Made by a program: the position numbers and the translations under genes | Origin: Sphingobium sp. CECT 9361 | GTDB taxonomy: Bacteria > Pseudomonadota > Alphaproteobacteria > Sphingomonadales > Sphingomonadaceae | Length of the DNA stretch: 64,000 bases | Direction: 5' to 3' | NCBI RefSeq assembly: GCF_918741285.1 | Contig: NZ_CAKKNC010000001.1 | Span: 186,001 to 250,000 of the forward strand | The notes under the pieces: generated by a model | Databases searched by the model: none | What the model was told of the DNA's origin: nothing | What the model saw: only the letters and a program-made list of their open reading frames with translations | Shown: piece by piece, positions 9,748 through 19,074 of the stretch | How the letters are laid out: each line of letters begins with the position of its first letter | How positions within the stretch are numbered: the stretch's first letter is position 1

Positions 9748-11343
9748 ATGACCTATCAGGACAACATCCAAAAGACACGCCAGTTGATTGGCAGTTACAA
9801 AGGCACCTGGGACGGCATTGACGCTGAATCCGTGGCGCGCATGCGCACGCAAAACCGGTTCCAGACTGGCCTCGACATCGCCCGTTATACCGCGAAGATC
9901 ATGCGCGCCGACATGGCTGCCTATGACGCGGACCCGAGCAACTATACGCAGTCGCTCGGCTGCTGGCACGGCTTCATCGGTCAGCAGAAGATGATCGCAG
10001 TGAAGAAGCATTTCGGCACCACCAAGGGGCGCTACCTTTATCTTTCGGGCTGGATGATTGCTGCGTTGCGCAGCGAGTTCGGTCCGTTGCCAGATCAGTC
10101 GATGCACGAGAAGACCAGCGTGCCGAAACTGATCGAGGAACTCTATACCTTCCTGCGCCAGGCCGATGCGCGCGAACTGGGCATGATGTTCCGCGATCTT
10201 GATGCCGCCCGCGACGCCGGGGACATCGCAAAGGAAAAGCAGCTTCAAAAGGCCATCGACAACTACGAGACCCATGTCGTTCCGATCATTGCGGACATCG
10301 ACGCCGGGTTCGGTAACGCCGAAGCCACCTATCTGCTCGCCAAGAAGATGATCGAAGCCGGTGCCTGTGCACTTCAGATCGAAAATCAGGTGTCGGACGA
10401 AAAGCAATGCGGCCATCAGGACGGCAAGGTTACCGTGCCGCATGAAGACTTCCTCGCGAAAGTCCGTGCCTGCCGCTATGCTTTTCTGGAACTTGGCGTC
10501 GAAGAAGGCATCATTGTCACGCGCACCGACTCGCTTGGCGCAGGCCTCACCAAGCAGATCGCATTCAGCAAGGAGCCCGGCGATCTGGGCGACCAGTATA
10601 ATGCTTTCCTCGATTGCGAAGAGATCGACGATATTGCGCAAGCCAATGGCGACGTCATAATCAACCGGGACGGCAAGCTGATGAAGCCCAAGCGCCTGCC
10701 GAGCAACCTTTACCAGTTCCGCCCCGGAACCGGCGAAGATCGCTGCGTGCTGGATTGCATCACGTCGCTTCAGCACGGCGCCGACTTGCTGTGGATCGAA
10801 ACGGAAAAGCCGCACATCGAACAGATTGCCGGCATGGTCGACCGCATCCGCGAAGTGATCCCGAACGCAAAGCTCGTTTACAACAACTCGCCGTCGTTCA
10901 ACTGGACGCTGAATTTCCGCCAGCAGGTATACGATGCGTGGGCTGCACAGGGTAAGGACGTGTCGACTTACGACCGTGCGCGCCTGATGAGTGTCGACTA
11001 TGACATGACGGCGCTGGCCGCAGAAGCCGATGAGCGTATCCGCACGTTCCAGCGGGATGCCGCAGCGCGGGCGGGCATATTCCATCACCTGATCACCTTG
11101 CCGACCTATCACACGGCCGCTTTGTCCACCGACAATCTGGCGAGGGAATATTTCGGCGACGCAGGTATGCTTGGCTATGTTCTGGGCGTGCAGCGGCAGG
11201 AAATCCGCCAGGGCATCGCCTGTGTGAAGCATCAGAACATGTCGGGCAGCGACATTGGGGACGATCACAAGGAATATTTCGCCGGTGAAGCGGCCCTCAA
11301 AGCAGGCGGCGCGCACAACACGATGAACCAGTTCGCAGCCTGA
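9748..11343 (+). CDS. aceA: Isocitrate lyase
   Basis: 531 aa. Cleaves isocitrate to glyoxylate and succinate, first step of the glyoxylate shunt. The catalytic cysteine is C221 in EKQCGH, the form found in the long Pseudomonas-type isocitrate lyases rather than KKCGH of the shorter E. coli type. Metal-binding IADIDAGFGN and NNSPSFNWT segments are present. The ATG at 9748 is chosen over the in-frame TTG at 9730 because GAGGAG sits 6 nt upstream and the family starts with MTYQ-like sequence. Malate synthase is not in the window. A UUCG hairpin terminator follows. Confidence 0.95.
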   Translation: MTYQDNIQKTRQLIGSYKGTWDGIDAESVARMRTQNRFQTGLDIARYTAKIMRADMAAYDADPSNYTQSLGCWHGFIGQQKMIAVKKHFGTTKGRYLYLSGWMIAALRSEFGPLPDQSMHEKTSVPKLIEELYTFLRQADARELGMMFRDLDAARDAGDIAKEKQLQKAIDNYETHVVPIIADIDAGFGNAEATYLLAKKMIEAGACALQIENQVSDEKQCGHQDGKVTVPHEDFLAKVRACRYAFLELGVEEGIIVTRTDSLGAGLTKQIAFSKEPGDLGDQYNAFLDCEEIDDIAQANGDVIINRDGKLMKPKRLPSNLYQFRPGTGEDRCVLDCITSLQHGADLLWIETEKPHIEQIAGMVDRIREVIPNAKLVYNNSPSFNWTLNFRQQVYDAWAAQGKDVSTYDRARLMSVDYDMTALAAEADERIRTFQRDAAARAGIFHHLITLPTYHTAALSTDNLAREYFGDAGMLGYVLGVQRQEIRQGIACVKHQNMSGSDIGDDHKEYFAGEAALKAGGAHNTMNQFAA

Positions 11344-11361
11344 TAACGAAAGACTACAGAC

Positions 11362-11388
11362 GGGACCGTTCTTCGGAACGGCCCCGTT
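11362..11388 (+). terminator. Terminator after aceA
   Basis: Stem GGGaCCGTTC / GAACGGcCCC closed by a TTCG tetraloop, followed by GTTT. UUCG loops are very stable. The U-tract is short, so efficiency is uncertain. Confidence 0.7.
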
Positions 11389-11516
11389 TGCATGATGCAG
11401 GTTAAGCTTTTGGGGATATTACAATTTTTCGTCCTGAACGCGCTGCGACATTGAACCGGAGTGCTGCTGCTGCGTTGTGATTTCCGGCATCCGACGAGAT
11501 GCGCAGGAGAGACGGC

Positions 11517-11792
11517 ATGACGGTAGCAGTGGTATTTCCCGATGGGACGATCCGGAATGTCATGGGCATGTTGAAGCGCGATGGGCAACGGTTCGTGCAG
11601 TGCCCGATCAACTGCAATCCGCAATGGAAATATCTTTGGCGCGCGGGTCGCTGGGTGGCGATGCGGCGTAACAGCAAAGTTCGTGCACTGGCGTTACCGG
11701 AACGTGGGGCCTGGTGGGAAACCATCCCGCAAATGGCCGATGGCAGTTTCGAAATCTCCCCTGACACTGCCGAATGGCGCAATGTAGGCTAA
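11517..11792 (+). CDS. Hypothetical Trp-rich small protein, 91 aa
   Basis: MTVAVVFPDGTIRNVMGMLKR... ; start ATG 11517 is preferred over ATG 11499 because AGGAGA lies 6 nt upstream. Six tryptophans, including WKYLWRAGRW and AWWE; two cysteines (CPINC). No signal peptide or membrane helix. I do not recognise a family. It stands alone between aceA and the polysaccharide genes, followed by a short TTTCGAC/GTCGAAA hairpin at 11803-11824. Confidence 0.7.
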   Translation: MTVAVVFPDGTIRNVMGMLKRDGQRFVQCPINCNPQWKYLWRAGRWVAMRRNSKVRALALPERGAWWETIPQMADGSFEISPDTAEWRNVG

Positions 11793-12005
11793 GCCATTTG
11801 CTTTTCGACGTAACAATGTCGAAACCATCCTATCCGGCACCTCCATTTTGGCTGCTAATGCATCCGAAACGGTGCATCGAAAATTAACCCTCCAACGCTA
11901 AAGATTGCGGCACCGAAGCTTGGACGGTGGTGCAATCATGCTATTGGAATATCTCAATATTGGTGCATCGCGGCGCGATTTTGTTCGTCCGGGTTCCCCC
12001 ATCGG

Positions 12006-13133
12006 ATGAAGGTCGCAATCGTCCATCCATGGTTCATTACCAATGGCGGCGGGGAAAAGGTCATAGAGGCTTTTGCGCGCCTTTACCCGCAAGCAGATTT
12101 CTTCGGCCTGATGGTGGCTCCAGCACAAATACCGCCCGCTTTGCAGGGACGCACGATCCATTCGACATTTCTGGATTATGTGCCGCGGTCCCATGAATAT
12201 TACAAACATCTCTCGCCCCTCTATCCGGCAGCGGCACAGAGGCTGGATGTCACGGGTTATGATCTGATCATCAGTTCAGGCGGACCGGCCGCGAAAAACG
12301 TCAAGATCGCCCCTCACGCCGTGCATGTGCACTATTGTCACTCGCCGGTGCGGTTTCTGTGGGATCAGTTCACCACGTGGGAGGCGCGTCTGCCGTTCAT
12401 TGCGCGACCGTTCTATCGCGCGAGCTGTGCCTATCTTCGCAAATGGGATTATGAAGCGGCCCAGCGGGTGGACGCTTTCATCGCCAATTCCAATTATGTG
12501 GGTGAACGTATTCGGTGTTTTTACGCACGCGACAGTACGACGATCTATCCACCGGTAGACACCCAGCAAAACTATGTTCCTGCGCCAGTCGGAAACTATT
12601 ATCTATCGGTCGGCCGACTGGTGGCGCACAAGCGCGTCGATCTGATCATCGAAGCCTGCAACCGTCTTCAGCGCCCGCTTCTCATTGTGGGTTCAGGCCC
12701 CGAAGAAGCAAAGTTGAAGGCGCTGGCAGGGCCGTCCATCCGATTTGCCGGCCGGGTCGACGATGCTACGCTGGAGCAACATTTTCGCAGCGCCCGCGCG
12801 TTTCTATTCGCAGGAGATGAGGATTTCGGCATCGCTACTGTGGAAGCACAATCCTATGGCTTGCCGGTAATTGCGTTAGGCAGTGGCGGAACCTTGGAAA
12901 TCGTGGATACCGCGCCAAAAAGCCTGCAACCGACGGGCGTATTATTTCCGAGGCAGGATTATAGCGCCGTTGTTCAGGCAATCCATGAATTTGAAGCATT
13001 CGAACACAGGTTCGATCGACAGCATATCTGGGCGCGTTCGACCCGTTTCGATACCAAGGTTTTCGACGCCCGCGTAAGAGCGTTCATCGACCAAAGTATG
13101 GATATGAGGCGATCCAGCGTCGCAGCGGAATGA
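12006..13133 (+). CDS. Glycosyltransferase family 4 (GT-B)
   Basis: 375 aa. GT-B fold: N-terminal MKVAIVHPWFITNGGGEK donor/acceptor loop, C-terminal LSVGRLVAHKRVDLIIEA, and the EX7E-type motif EDFGIATVE that contacts the nucleotide sugar. It likely transfers a sugar, often mannose in this subfamily, onto a lipid-linked polysaccharide intermediate at the cytoplasmic face. First gene of a unit with the polymerase/ligase-like, GH44 and flippase genes, all on the plus strand. The ribosome-binding site is weak. Confidence 0.85.
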   Translation: MKVAIVHPWFITNGGGEKVIEAFARLYPQADFFGLMVAPAQIPPALQGRTIHSTFLDYVPRSHEYYKHLSPLYPAAAQRLDVTGYDLIISSGGPAAKNVKIAPHAVHVHYCHSPVRFLWDQFTTWEARLPFIARPFYRASCAYLRKWDYEAAQRVDAFIANSNYVGERIRCFYARDSTTIYPPVDTQQNYVPAPVGNYYLSVGRLVAHKRVDLIIEACNRLQRPLLIVGSGPEEAKLKALAGPSIRFAGRVDDATLEQHFRSARAFLFAGDEDFGIATVEAQSYGLPVIALGSGGTLEIVDTAPKSLQPTGVLFPRQDYSAVVQAIHEFEAFEHRFDRQHIWARSTRFDTKVFDARVRAFIDQSMDMRRSSVAAE

Positions 13134-13312
13134 TATCAGGATCGTCATATCCACCCACTGGCTTCGATCGGGCCCGTCCCAGGCGCACGAAGGGGCAAGC
13201 AGGAGCCGCACCTGCGCCATCGAGAGCGGCGGTACGATTGCGAGGCGAAGATGCTGCTCCGATACAGGCCGCTAATATCACCGTTGGAGCACGGGCACGT
13301 ACCGAAGAAACG

Positions 13313-14584
13313 ATGGCGTTCGACCCTGCGCGTTTCGCTTGGATGAAGCCCCCCGCACCTGCTAAATCAAGGCTACTCTGGAGCAAGGTCGTTCTGCTGG
13401 TCTTGCTGCTGCCCCTGTTCGGACAGAGCTTTCACTATATCAAGGACGTGCCGCCACTCTGGGCCTTGTCCAAAATATGGCCCCTGATCGCTCTGCCCTT
13501 TGCGCCGGTGCTGCTGTATCGCCCTTATTCTGCTTTTTCGCGCCAGATGATTTTCACGTTCTTATGGCTTGTGGGCATATCCAGTGTCGCGGCTATCCCG
13601 GCATTTGGCCAAAGTTTCCTGATCGGGTTGACCGGTCAGATCAAGCTCTTGCCGCTGCTTTCCTTTTTCTCGTTCCTGGGTTTTCTATACTGGCAGAAGC
13701 CGACGCTGCGAGAGCTGACCGCAGCCTTCGTCATTTGCGCTGTGGCCACATTGCTGGTTTTGTTAACGCTTTGGCTTATCGCGCCGCAAAGCTGGTATGT
13801 CGGCACGATCGACGTGGGCGACGCACCGTTGTTGTCCGCCGATGCGCGGGGCAATCGCATTCGCATGCCCATGTTCTTCGCGATGCTGGGGATGTTCTAT
13901 TGGTATCGTCTGGCGAACCAGACCCAGAAGTGGCGCTGGTTTGTCCCGGTAGCCATCGTGTTGAGTTGCATGATGGGGCTCGTGCGGACGCGCGCGATGG
14001 TGCTGGGTGGCGCGGCAACATTGGCATTGGCCATGCTCGTGGCGACCACGCCGCGACGCAGGCTGATCGTGATGCTTCTGGTGCCCGTCCTGCTCATTGC
14101 GATGTTCCAGATTCCCTATGTAGCCAGTGTATTCGATACGGATCAGAACTCAGGCCTGCAGGTAAGGGTCATCACCGCGCAAAAGGCGACATATTTCCTG
14201 GGTAATGAGTGGATCAACTGGCTGTTTGGCGTAGGATCGATCAGTTCGATCAACCCTAAGGGCATGGCCGATTTCTTCAGCCATTATTTCTTTCTGGCGG
14301 ACATTACCTGGCTGGGTATCGTCTTTGAATTCGGGCTTTTTGGTGCCGCGCTTCTGCTTGCGTTGCCGGTGCAGGGTATCTGGTATTTCAAGAAGTTGCG
14401 CAGAAGGATCGATCATCCGCTGTTGGCGGCCATGCAGGATTATCTGATATACGTCATTCTGATCTCCGGACTGTACCCCACTTTGACCCTGCAACCCGGT
14501 GAAGTGGCTATTCTGCTTTCCGTTGCCGTCTATTGCCGTTTTGCCGCGAAGGATTTTGCCGCGCAGCGTAGACGGTTCGCATGA
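13313..14584 (+). CDS. O-antigen ligase/polymerase-like membrane protein
   Basis: About 423 aa from ATG 13313 (MAFDPARFAW). The frame is open back to ATG 13130, which overlaps the upstream stop as ATGA, but the extra 61 residues are Arg/Pro/Ala-rich and do not look like a real N-terminus; the start is therefore uncertain. Multiple membrane helices (about 10-11) and a large extracytoplasmic loop (TDQNSGLQVRVITAQKATYF and GVGSISSINP region) fit the Wzy/WaaL superfamily, which polymerises or ligates undecaprenyl-linked glycans. It overlaps the GH44 gene by 4 bp. Confidence 0.75.
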   Translation: MAFDPARFAWMKPPAPAKSRLLWSKVVLLVLLLPLFGQSFHYIKDVPPLWALSKIWPLIALPFAPVLLYRPYSAFSRQMIFTFLWLVGISSVAAIPAFGQSFLIGLTGQIKLLPLLSFFSFLGFLYWQKPTLRELTAAFVICAVATLLVLLTLWLIAPQSWYVGTIDVGDAPLLSADARGNRIRMPMFFAMLGMFYWYRLANQTQKWRWFVPVAIVLSCMMGLVRTRAMVLGGAATLALAMLVATTPRRRLIVMLLVPVLLIAMFQIPYVASVFDTDQNSGLQVRVITAQKATYFLGNEWINWLFGVGSISSINPKGMADFFSHYFFLADITWLGIVFEFGLFGAALLLALPVQGIWYFKKLRRRIDHPLLAAMQDYLIYVILISGLYPTLTLQPGEVAILLSVAVYCRFAAKDFAAQRRRFA

Positions 14585-16203
14585 GGCGGCTTACTCCCGT
14601 CGCTGCTATCCTGTTGGCGGGGATGCTTGTGGCCGCGGCTCGTTCGCCCGAATCGGTCGTCCATATCCATGTGGATGCAAGCGCGCCGGGCTACCCCATC
14701 AGCCCGCTGATCTACGGCGTCAGTTTCGGATCGGCGCAGGTGCTGCGCGATTTGAATGTCCCGCTGAACCGGGCGGGCGGGAACAGCGCGTCCCTCTATA
14801 ACTGGCGGATCGATGCGCGGAATGCAGGCGCGGACTATTTCTTCGAAAGCCTGCCTGTCCGCGATCCGGTGCGCGATCAGTTCGGGCGAGGCTTCGTGGC
14901 ACTGAGCCGGGCGGGCGGGGCGCAGGCGATGCTGACGGTGCCGCTTATCGGCTGGACGGCAAAACTCGGGCCGGGGCGGACGCCGCTGGCTGGCTTTTCT
15001 GTCGCCAAATATGGTCCGCAGAGGGCAACCGACCGCTGGATGCCGGACGCGGGCGATGGCATCAACAAAGAAAATAAGTCGATACGCGAAAACGATCCGC
15101 GCGATGCCGCCACACCAACGACTATAGCCGAGCAACAGGCATGGGTCCGCGCGCTGGTGGACGAATGGGGCACCGCCGCGCAAGGTGGCGTGGCGTATTA
15201 TCTGTTGGATAATGAGCCAAGTCTTTGGCATCTGACGCATCGTGCGGTTCGCCCGGTCGGCGCACATGCCCGCGAAATCGCCGACAGCGTTATTGCTGCC
15301 TCCGCCATGGTGAAGGCTGTCGATCCCACTGCGCGGATCGTTGCGCCGGAAGAATGGGGTTGGGGCGGCTATCATGACAGCGGCTTCGATCAGCAGCTAA
15401 AGGCAGCAGGCGGTGCGATGACACAATCTGACCGGCGAATGCAGACGGGGGGCATGGACTATCTGCCCTGGCTGCTGACACGCTGGAAGCAGGCTGGTTG
15501 GCCGGTCGATGTGGTCAGCGTTCATTTCTACCCCCAAGGCGGCGAGTATGGCGGGGATCAAGGAGCCGGGGCGCTGGAGATTCAGCGTCTGCGCAACCGC
15601 TCTACGCGCCTGTTGTGGGACAGGGCGTATCGCGAGGAAAGCTGGATCGCGCAGCCGGTGGCGCTCATCCCGTTGTTGCGGCAATGGGTGGACCGATTTT
15701 ATCGCGCGGGAACGCCGATTGCGATTACCGAATATAATTGGGGCGGCGAAGACAGTATGAGCGGTGCAGTGGCACAGGCCGACATATGGGGCATATTGGG
15801 GCGGGAGCGATTGGACATCGCGAACCGCTGGCCAGCGCCTGCGTCCGACACGCCGACCTATCTCGCGATGCGGATGATCCGCAACTATGATGGGCAGGGC
15901 GGCGCATTCGGCGATCGGAGCCTTCCAACGACCGTGCCGGACAGCGATCGCGTGTCGACTTATTCCGCGCGGCGCAGCGCCGACGGTGCGCTGACGCTGC
16001 TGATCGTGAACAAGCAAGTGGACCGTGCGGCGCAAGTGGCGGTCGATCTCACCGGAGCCGTAGCTTATAAGCGGCTGCGGACGATGCGGTTGGCCAATCG
16101 AAAGCTGGCGGCTTTGCCAGCGCAGGCATTTGCCGGACGCCGGATCGCCACCAGATTGCCGCCGCAAAGCGTGACGATGCTGGTGTTGGAGGATGCGCGC
16201 TGA
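14581..16203 (+). CDS. Glycoside hydrolase family 44-like protein, exported
   Basis: 540 aa with a Sec signal peptide (residues 1 to about 20). GH44 fold: YYLLDNEPSLWHLTHR contains the putative acid/base E212 and AITEYNWGGE the putative nucleophile E384. GH44 enzymes cleave beta-1,4 glucans, xyloglucan or mannan. A small beta-sandwich-like C-terminus follows. Its start overlaps the polymerase gene (ATGA) and its stop overlaps the flippase gene (TGATG), so it is translated together with biosynthesis genes. The likely role is trimming or releasing the polymer made by this unit, in the periplasm or outside. This is inferred from context. Confidence 0.82.
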   Translation: MRRLTPVAAILLAGMLVAAARSPESVVHIHVDASAPGYPISPLIYGVSFGSAQVLRDLNVPLNRAGGNSASLYNWRIDARNAGADYFFESLPVRDPVRDQFGRGFVALSRAGGAQAMLTVPLIGWTAKLGPGRTPLAGFSVAKYGPQRATDRWMPDAGDGINKENKSIRENDPRDAATPTTIAEQQAWVRALVDEWGTAAQGGVAYYLLDNEPSLWHLTHRAVRPVGAHAREIADSVIAASAMVKAVDPTARIVAPEEWGWGGYHDSGFDQQLKAAGGAMTQSDRRMQTGGMDYLPWLLTRWKQAGWPVDVVSVHFYPQGGEYGGDQGAGALEIQRLRNRSTRLLWDRAYREESWIAQPVALIPLLRQWVDRFYRAGTPIAITEYNWGGEDSMSGAVAQADIWGILGRERLDIANRWPAPASDTPTYLAMRMIRNYDGQGGAFGDRSLPTTVPDSDRVSTYSARRSADGALTLLIVNKQVDRAAQVAVDLTGAVAYKRLRTMRLANRKLAALPAQAFAGRRIATRLPPQSVTMLVLEDAR

Positions 16204-17516
16204 TGGGGATCGTCGCATCATTGCGCGCGCGGGAGGATTTTCTGAAGGCCGCGTTCGTGACTTTGGGATCGCGTTTTCTCGATCTGCCGAGCCGCTATGG
16301 CTTTCATCTGATCGTGGCGTTCCGGCTGGGCGTGCTGGACGCCGGGCTGTTCTACATCGTCTTCAGCGTGTTGACGTTGGCCGCGGGCGGAGGTCGATTG
16401 GGCATCGACCGCGCACTGACGCGGGAAGTTGCGCGCGCCATGGCGCAGGATGCGCCCAACGACGCGCGCGCGATCATCGCCGATGGCGTCAGGACCGTGT
16501 TGCTGCTGTGCATCGGCGCGACGATCCTGATGCTAATGATTGCCGACCCGGTGGCCCACCATCTGATCGGCAATCCTGCGCTGGCGCGCCCCTTGATGAT
16601 CGGCGCACTGTCGATCCCGCCCTTGTGCATCAGCGTTGTGGCCGGGGGTGCGCTTCTGGGGCTTATGCGGGTGGGATATAGTCAGGCGATCTATTCCTGG
16701 CTCTGGCCCGCAATCTATTGCCTATGTGCCTTGGTTGTCCCGCTGACTGTAACCAGCGCCCTGTGGTTGTTGCTTGCAGCGACGAGCATTAATGCGCTCA
16801 TCGGCTTATTGCTGCTGTTCTGGATATTGCCCAAGCGGGACGCCGCAGCCCCGGTGGGGCAAAAGGTGCCGTTGTTCGGTCTCGGCTGGTCGTTGTTTAC
16901 CAGCGAGATCGTGCAGTTGCTGTTGTCGTCCGCCCCGGCATTGGCGCTGGGTATCGTCACCAGCGCGCGCGAAGTCGGCTATTTCGCGCTGGCGTGGCGG
17001 GTCGCGCTCATCCTCAACCTCGTGAGCAGCGCGGTCGCCTCTATGGTGTCGCCTCGGTTCGCGCGCGCGCATGCGCAGGGCAATCATGAGGAGTTGCAGG
17101 CCATATCGGTTCAGGCACTCGGCATCGTGTTCGCGCTGGGGATTGTGCCGCTGCTGATCCTCACATTTGGTGCGCGACCGATACTGGAACTGTTTGGCAG
17201 TGGCTATGGCGATGGCGCGACGACGCTGCGCATATTGCTGCTGGGGCAATGCATTGCGATGCTGTCGACCGGAGCGCCTGAACTATTGGGGATGACCGGG
17301 CATGGCAGCGTTTTGCGGCGGATAAATCTTGCGGCGGCGTTGTGTCTGGGGCTGTCGCTGGCGGCGCTGACCCCGTGGCTGGGCGCAAATGGCGCGGCGT
17401 TGGCGACTGTGAGCACGGCGGCGGCCATTGGGATCGGGGCGATGATGGCCATTCACCGTTATCTGGGATTCGTCCCGCTGGGGGCTCTCCGATCCGCATT
17501 GTGCAGACGCGGATAG
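16203..17516 (+). CDS. Polysaccharide flippase, Wzx/MOP superfamily
   Basis: 437 aa with about 12-14 predicted membrane helices. Start MGIVASLRAREDFLKAAFVTLGSRFLDLPSRYG resembles oligosaccharide flippases; GYSQAIYSWLWPAIY and FGLGWSLFTSEIVQLLL fit helices 5 and 7 regions. It would move a lipid-linked oligosaccharide across the inner membrane. Last gene of the four-gene unit, joined to GH44 by a TGATG overlap. Confidence 0.82.
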   Translation: MGIVASLRAREDFLKAAFVTLGSRFLDLPSRYGFHLIVAFRLGVLDAGLFYIVFSVLTLAAGGGRLGIDRALTREVARAMAQDAPNDARAIIADGVRTVLLLCIGATILMLMIADPVAHHLIGNPALARPLMIGALSIPPLCISVVAGGALLGLMRVGYSQAIYSWLWPAIYCLCALVVPLTVTSALWLLLAATSINALIGLLLLFWILPKRDAAAPVGQKVPLFGLGWSLFTSEIVQLLLSSAPALALGIVTSAREVGYFALAWRVALILNLVSSAVASMVSPRFARAHAQGNHEELQAISVQALGIVFALGIVPLLILTFGARPILELFGSGYGDGATTLRILLLGQCIAMLSTGAPELLGMTGHGSVLRRINLAAALCLGLSLAALTPWLGANGAALATVSTAAAIGIGAMMAIHRYLGFVPLGALRSALCRRG

Positions 17517-17636
17517 CCTCTGCCGCTACGGCACGCTGGTTAAAGCACTTTTGCGTTTTCCTCTGGGTCCGAACAGGACATAACGCATTCCAAACCACCG
17601 CACATCGATGTGGCCGACAAGAGGAATGACCTGCGT

Positions 17637-18572
17637 ATGGCGATGCCCGCCCTGTTCGAAAACCGGTTGAAGATTCCTGCAATCGCATCGCCGATGTTCA
17701 TCATCTCGCAGCCCGAACTGGTCATTGCGCAGTGCCGTGCAGGGGTGGTCGGGTCGTTCCCTTCGCTCAATGCACGACCATCGGGCGTGTTCGAGGAGTG
17801 GTTGCAGCGCCTTCGCTCCGAACTGACTGATCAGGATGCGCCGTTCGCCGTCAACCTGATCGTCCATCGTTCCAATCCCCGGCTGGAGGAAGATTTGGCG
17901 CTGTGCGTCAAATATCAGGTGCCGTTGATCATTACGTCGCTGGGCGCGCGGCAGGATGTGAACGACGCGATCCACAGCTATGGCGGGCTGGTCTTCCATG
18001 ATGTCATCGACGACCGTTTCGCGCGTAAGGCCGTCGAGAAGGGTGCCGACGGATTGATCGCGGTAGCTGCCGGAGCAGGCGGCCATGCGGGGACGCTGTC
18101 GCCCTTCGCACTTGTGCAGGAAATACGGACGTGGTTCGATGGGCCGCTGGCGCTGTCCGGGTCAATCGCAACGGGGGACGCGATATTGGCGGCGCGGGCG
18201 ATGGGGGCGGATTTCGGATATATCGGATCGGCGTTCATCGCGACGCAGGAAGCCAATGCCGCCGCCGATTACAAACAGATGATCGTGGATTCCTCGGGCA
18301 GCGACATCCTCTATACCAACCTGTTTACGGGCGTGCATGGCAACTATCTGCGGCCCAGCATCGTGCGGGCGGGGCTGGACCCCGATAATTTGCCTGTGTC
18401 CGATCCATCGAAGATGGATTTCGGCGCAGCGATGGAAGGCACGAAGGCGTGGCGCGACATATGGGGTTGCGGGCAGGGGATCGGCGCGGTGCATGATGTC
18501 GTGCCGGCGGCGACCCTCATCGATCGGCTGGCCGCCGAATATCGGGCGGCGCGGGCGCGCATTTGCGCGTAA
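17637..18572 (+). CDS. Nitronate monooxygenase (2-nitropropane dioxygenase family)
   Basis: About 311 aa flavoenzyme. FMN-binding TIM barrel segments: IPAIASPMF, GADGLIAVAAGAGGHAGT (glycine loop plus the conserved histidine), GSIATGDAILAARAMGADFGYIGSAF. Oxidises alkyl nitronates to carbonyl compounds. The GTG at 17610 is an alternative start; ATG 17637 fits the family N-terminus (MAMPALFENRLKIP) and has AGGA upstream. Followed closely by two small genes on the same strand. Confidence 0.88.
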   Translation: MAMPALFENRLKIPAIASPMFIISQPELVIAQCRAGVVGSFPSLNARPSGVFEEWLQRLRSELTDQDAPFAVNLIVHRSNPRLEEDLALCVKYQVPLIITSLGARQDVNDAIHSYGGLVFHDVIDDRFARKAVEKGADGLIAVAAGAGGHAGTLSPFALVQEIRTWFDGPLALSGSIATGDAILAARAMGADFGYIGSAFIATQEANAAADYKQMIVDSSGSDILYTNLFTGVHGNYLRPSIVRAGLDPDNLPVSDPSKMDFGAAMEGTKAWRDIWGCGQGIGAVHDVVPAATLIDRLAAEYRAARARICA

Positions 18573-18587
18573 GACAAGGGCGGTAGC

Positions 18588-18860
18588 ATGGACTTTCCGA
18601 TGCTCATGATGCGCTATTTCGGGACACCCGATCTGGAAGCCGTCAATCCCGCCGCATTGACGGACGGCGCGGAGCGGTTGCGTGTGGATTTCGGGATGGA
18701 GACGGACCGCAGCCGCCGATTCGCGCTGTGGACGTTGATGCACATGCTGGGTGTCGCGCCCGGTCTGGACGTGGCGTTTGCCGATCCGGCGGACCGGGAG
18801 GCGGCGCGTAACTTCATGGATATCGCTGCCGCTGCAATGGAAGATCCGGAACATGGCTGA
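18588..18860 (+). CDS. Conserved hypothetical protein, 90 aa
   Basis: MDFPMLMMRYFGTPDLEAVNP... Acidic, mostly helical, no membrane segment or known motif. 15 bp after the nitronate monooxygenase gene and overlapping the next small gene by 8 bp, so probably one operon. Function not recognised. Confidence 0.75.
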   Translation: MDFPMLMMRYFGTPDLEAVNPAALTDGAERLRVDFGMETDRSRRFALWTLMHMLGVAPGLDVAFADPADREAARNFMDIAAAAMEDPEHG

Positions 18861-19029
18861 GATCGTCAATCTCCGGCTTGCCCGCAAAGCGCGAAAGCGT
18901 GCCGATGCCGAACAGGTCGCAGCCGAAAACCGCGCACGTTCCGGTCGGACCAAGGCGGAGAAACGCGCGACGGACGATGCCGGCCATCGGCTGACGCAGG
19001 CCGTCGATGGCGCAAAGCGTGAAACCTGA
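18853..19029 (+). CDS. DUF4169 family protein, 58 aa
   Basis: MAEIVNLRLARKARKRADAEQVAAENRARSGRTKAEK...: the MAEIVNLR.ARK.R start and the NRA..GRTKAEK core match DUF4169, a small very basic helical family common in alphaproteobacteria with no known role. Overlaps the preceding gene by 8 bp (translational coupling likely). Confidence 0.85.
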   Translation: MAEIVNLRLARKARKRADAEQVAAENRARSGRTKAEKRATDDAGHRLTQAVDGAKRET

Positions 19030-19074
19030 TCAAGCTACCCATCGTCACAGTTTGCAGTCCGTAATTCTGCCGTT

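Noticed and set aside
9712..11316. 534-aa minus-strand open frame
   Set aside because: Exactly antisense to isocitrate lyase; a product of GC-rich codon bias.
11803..11824. TTTCGAC/GTCGAAA hairpin after the 91-aa gene
   Set aside because: Only 7 bp with an 8-nt loop and no T-run; too weak to list as a terminator.
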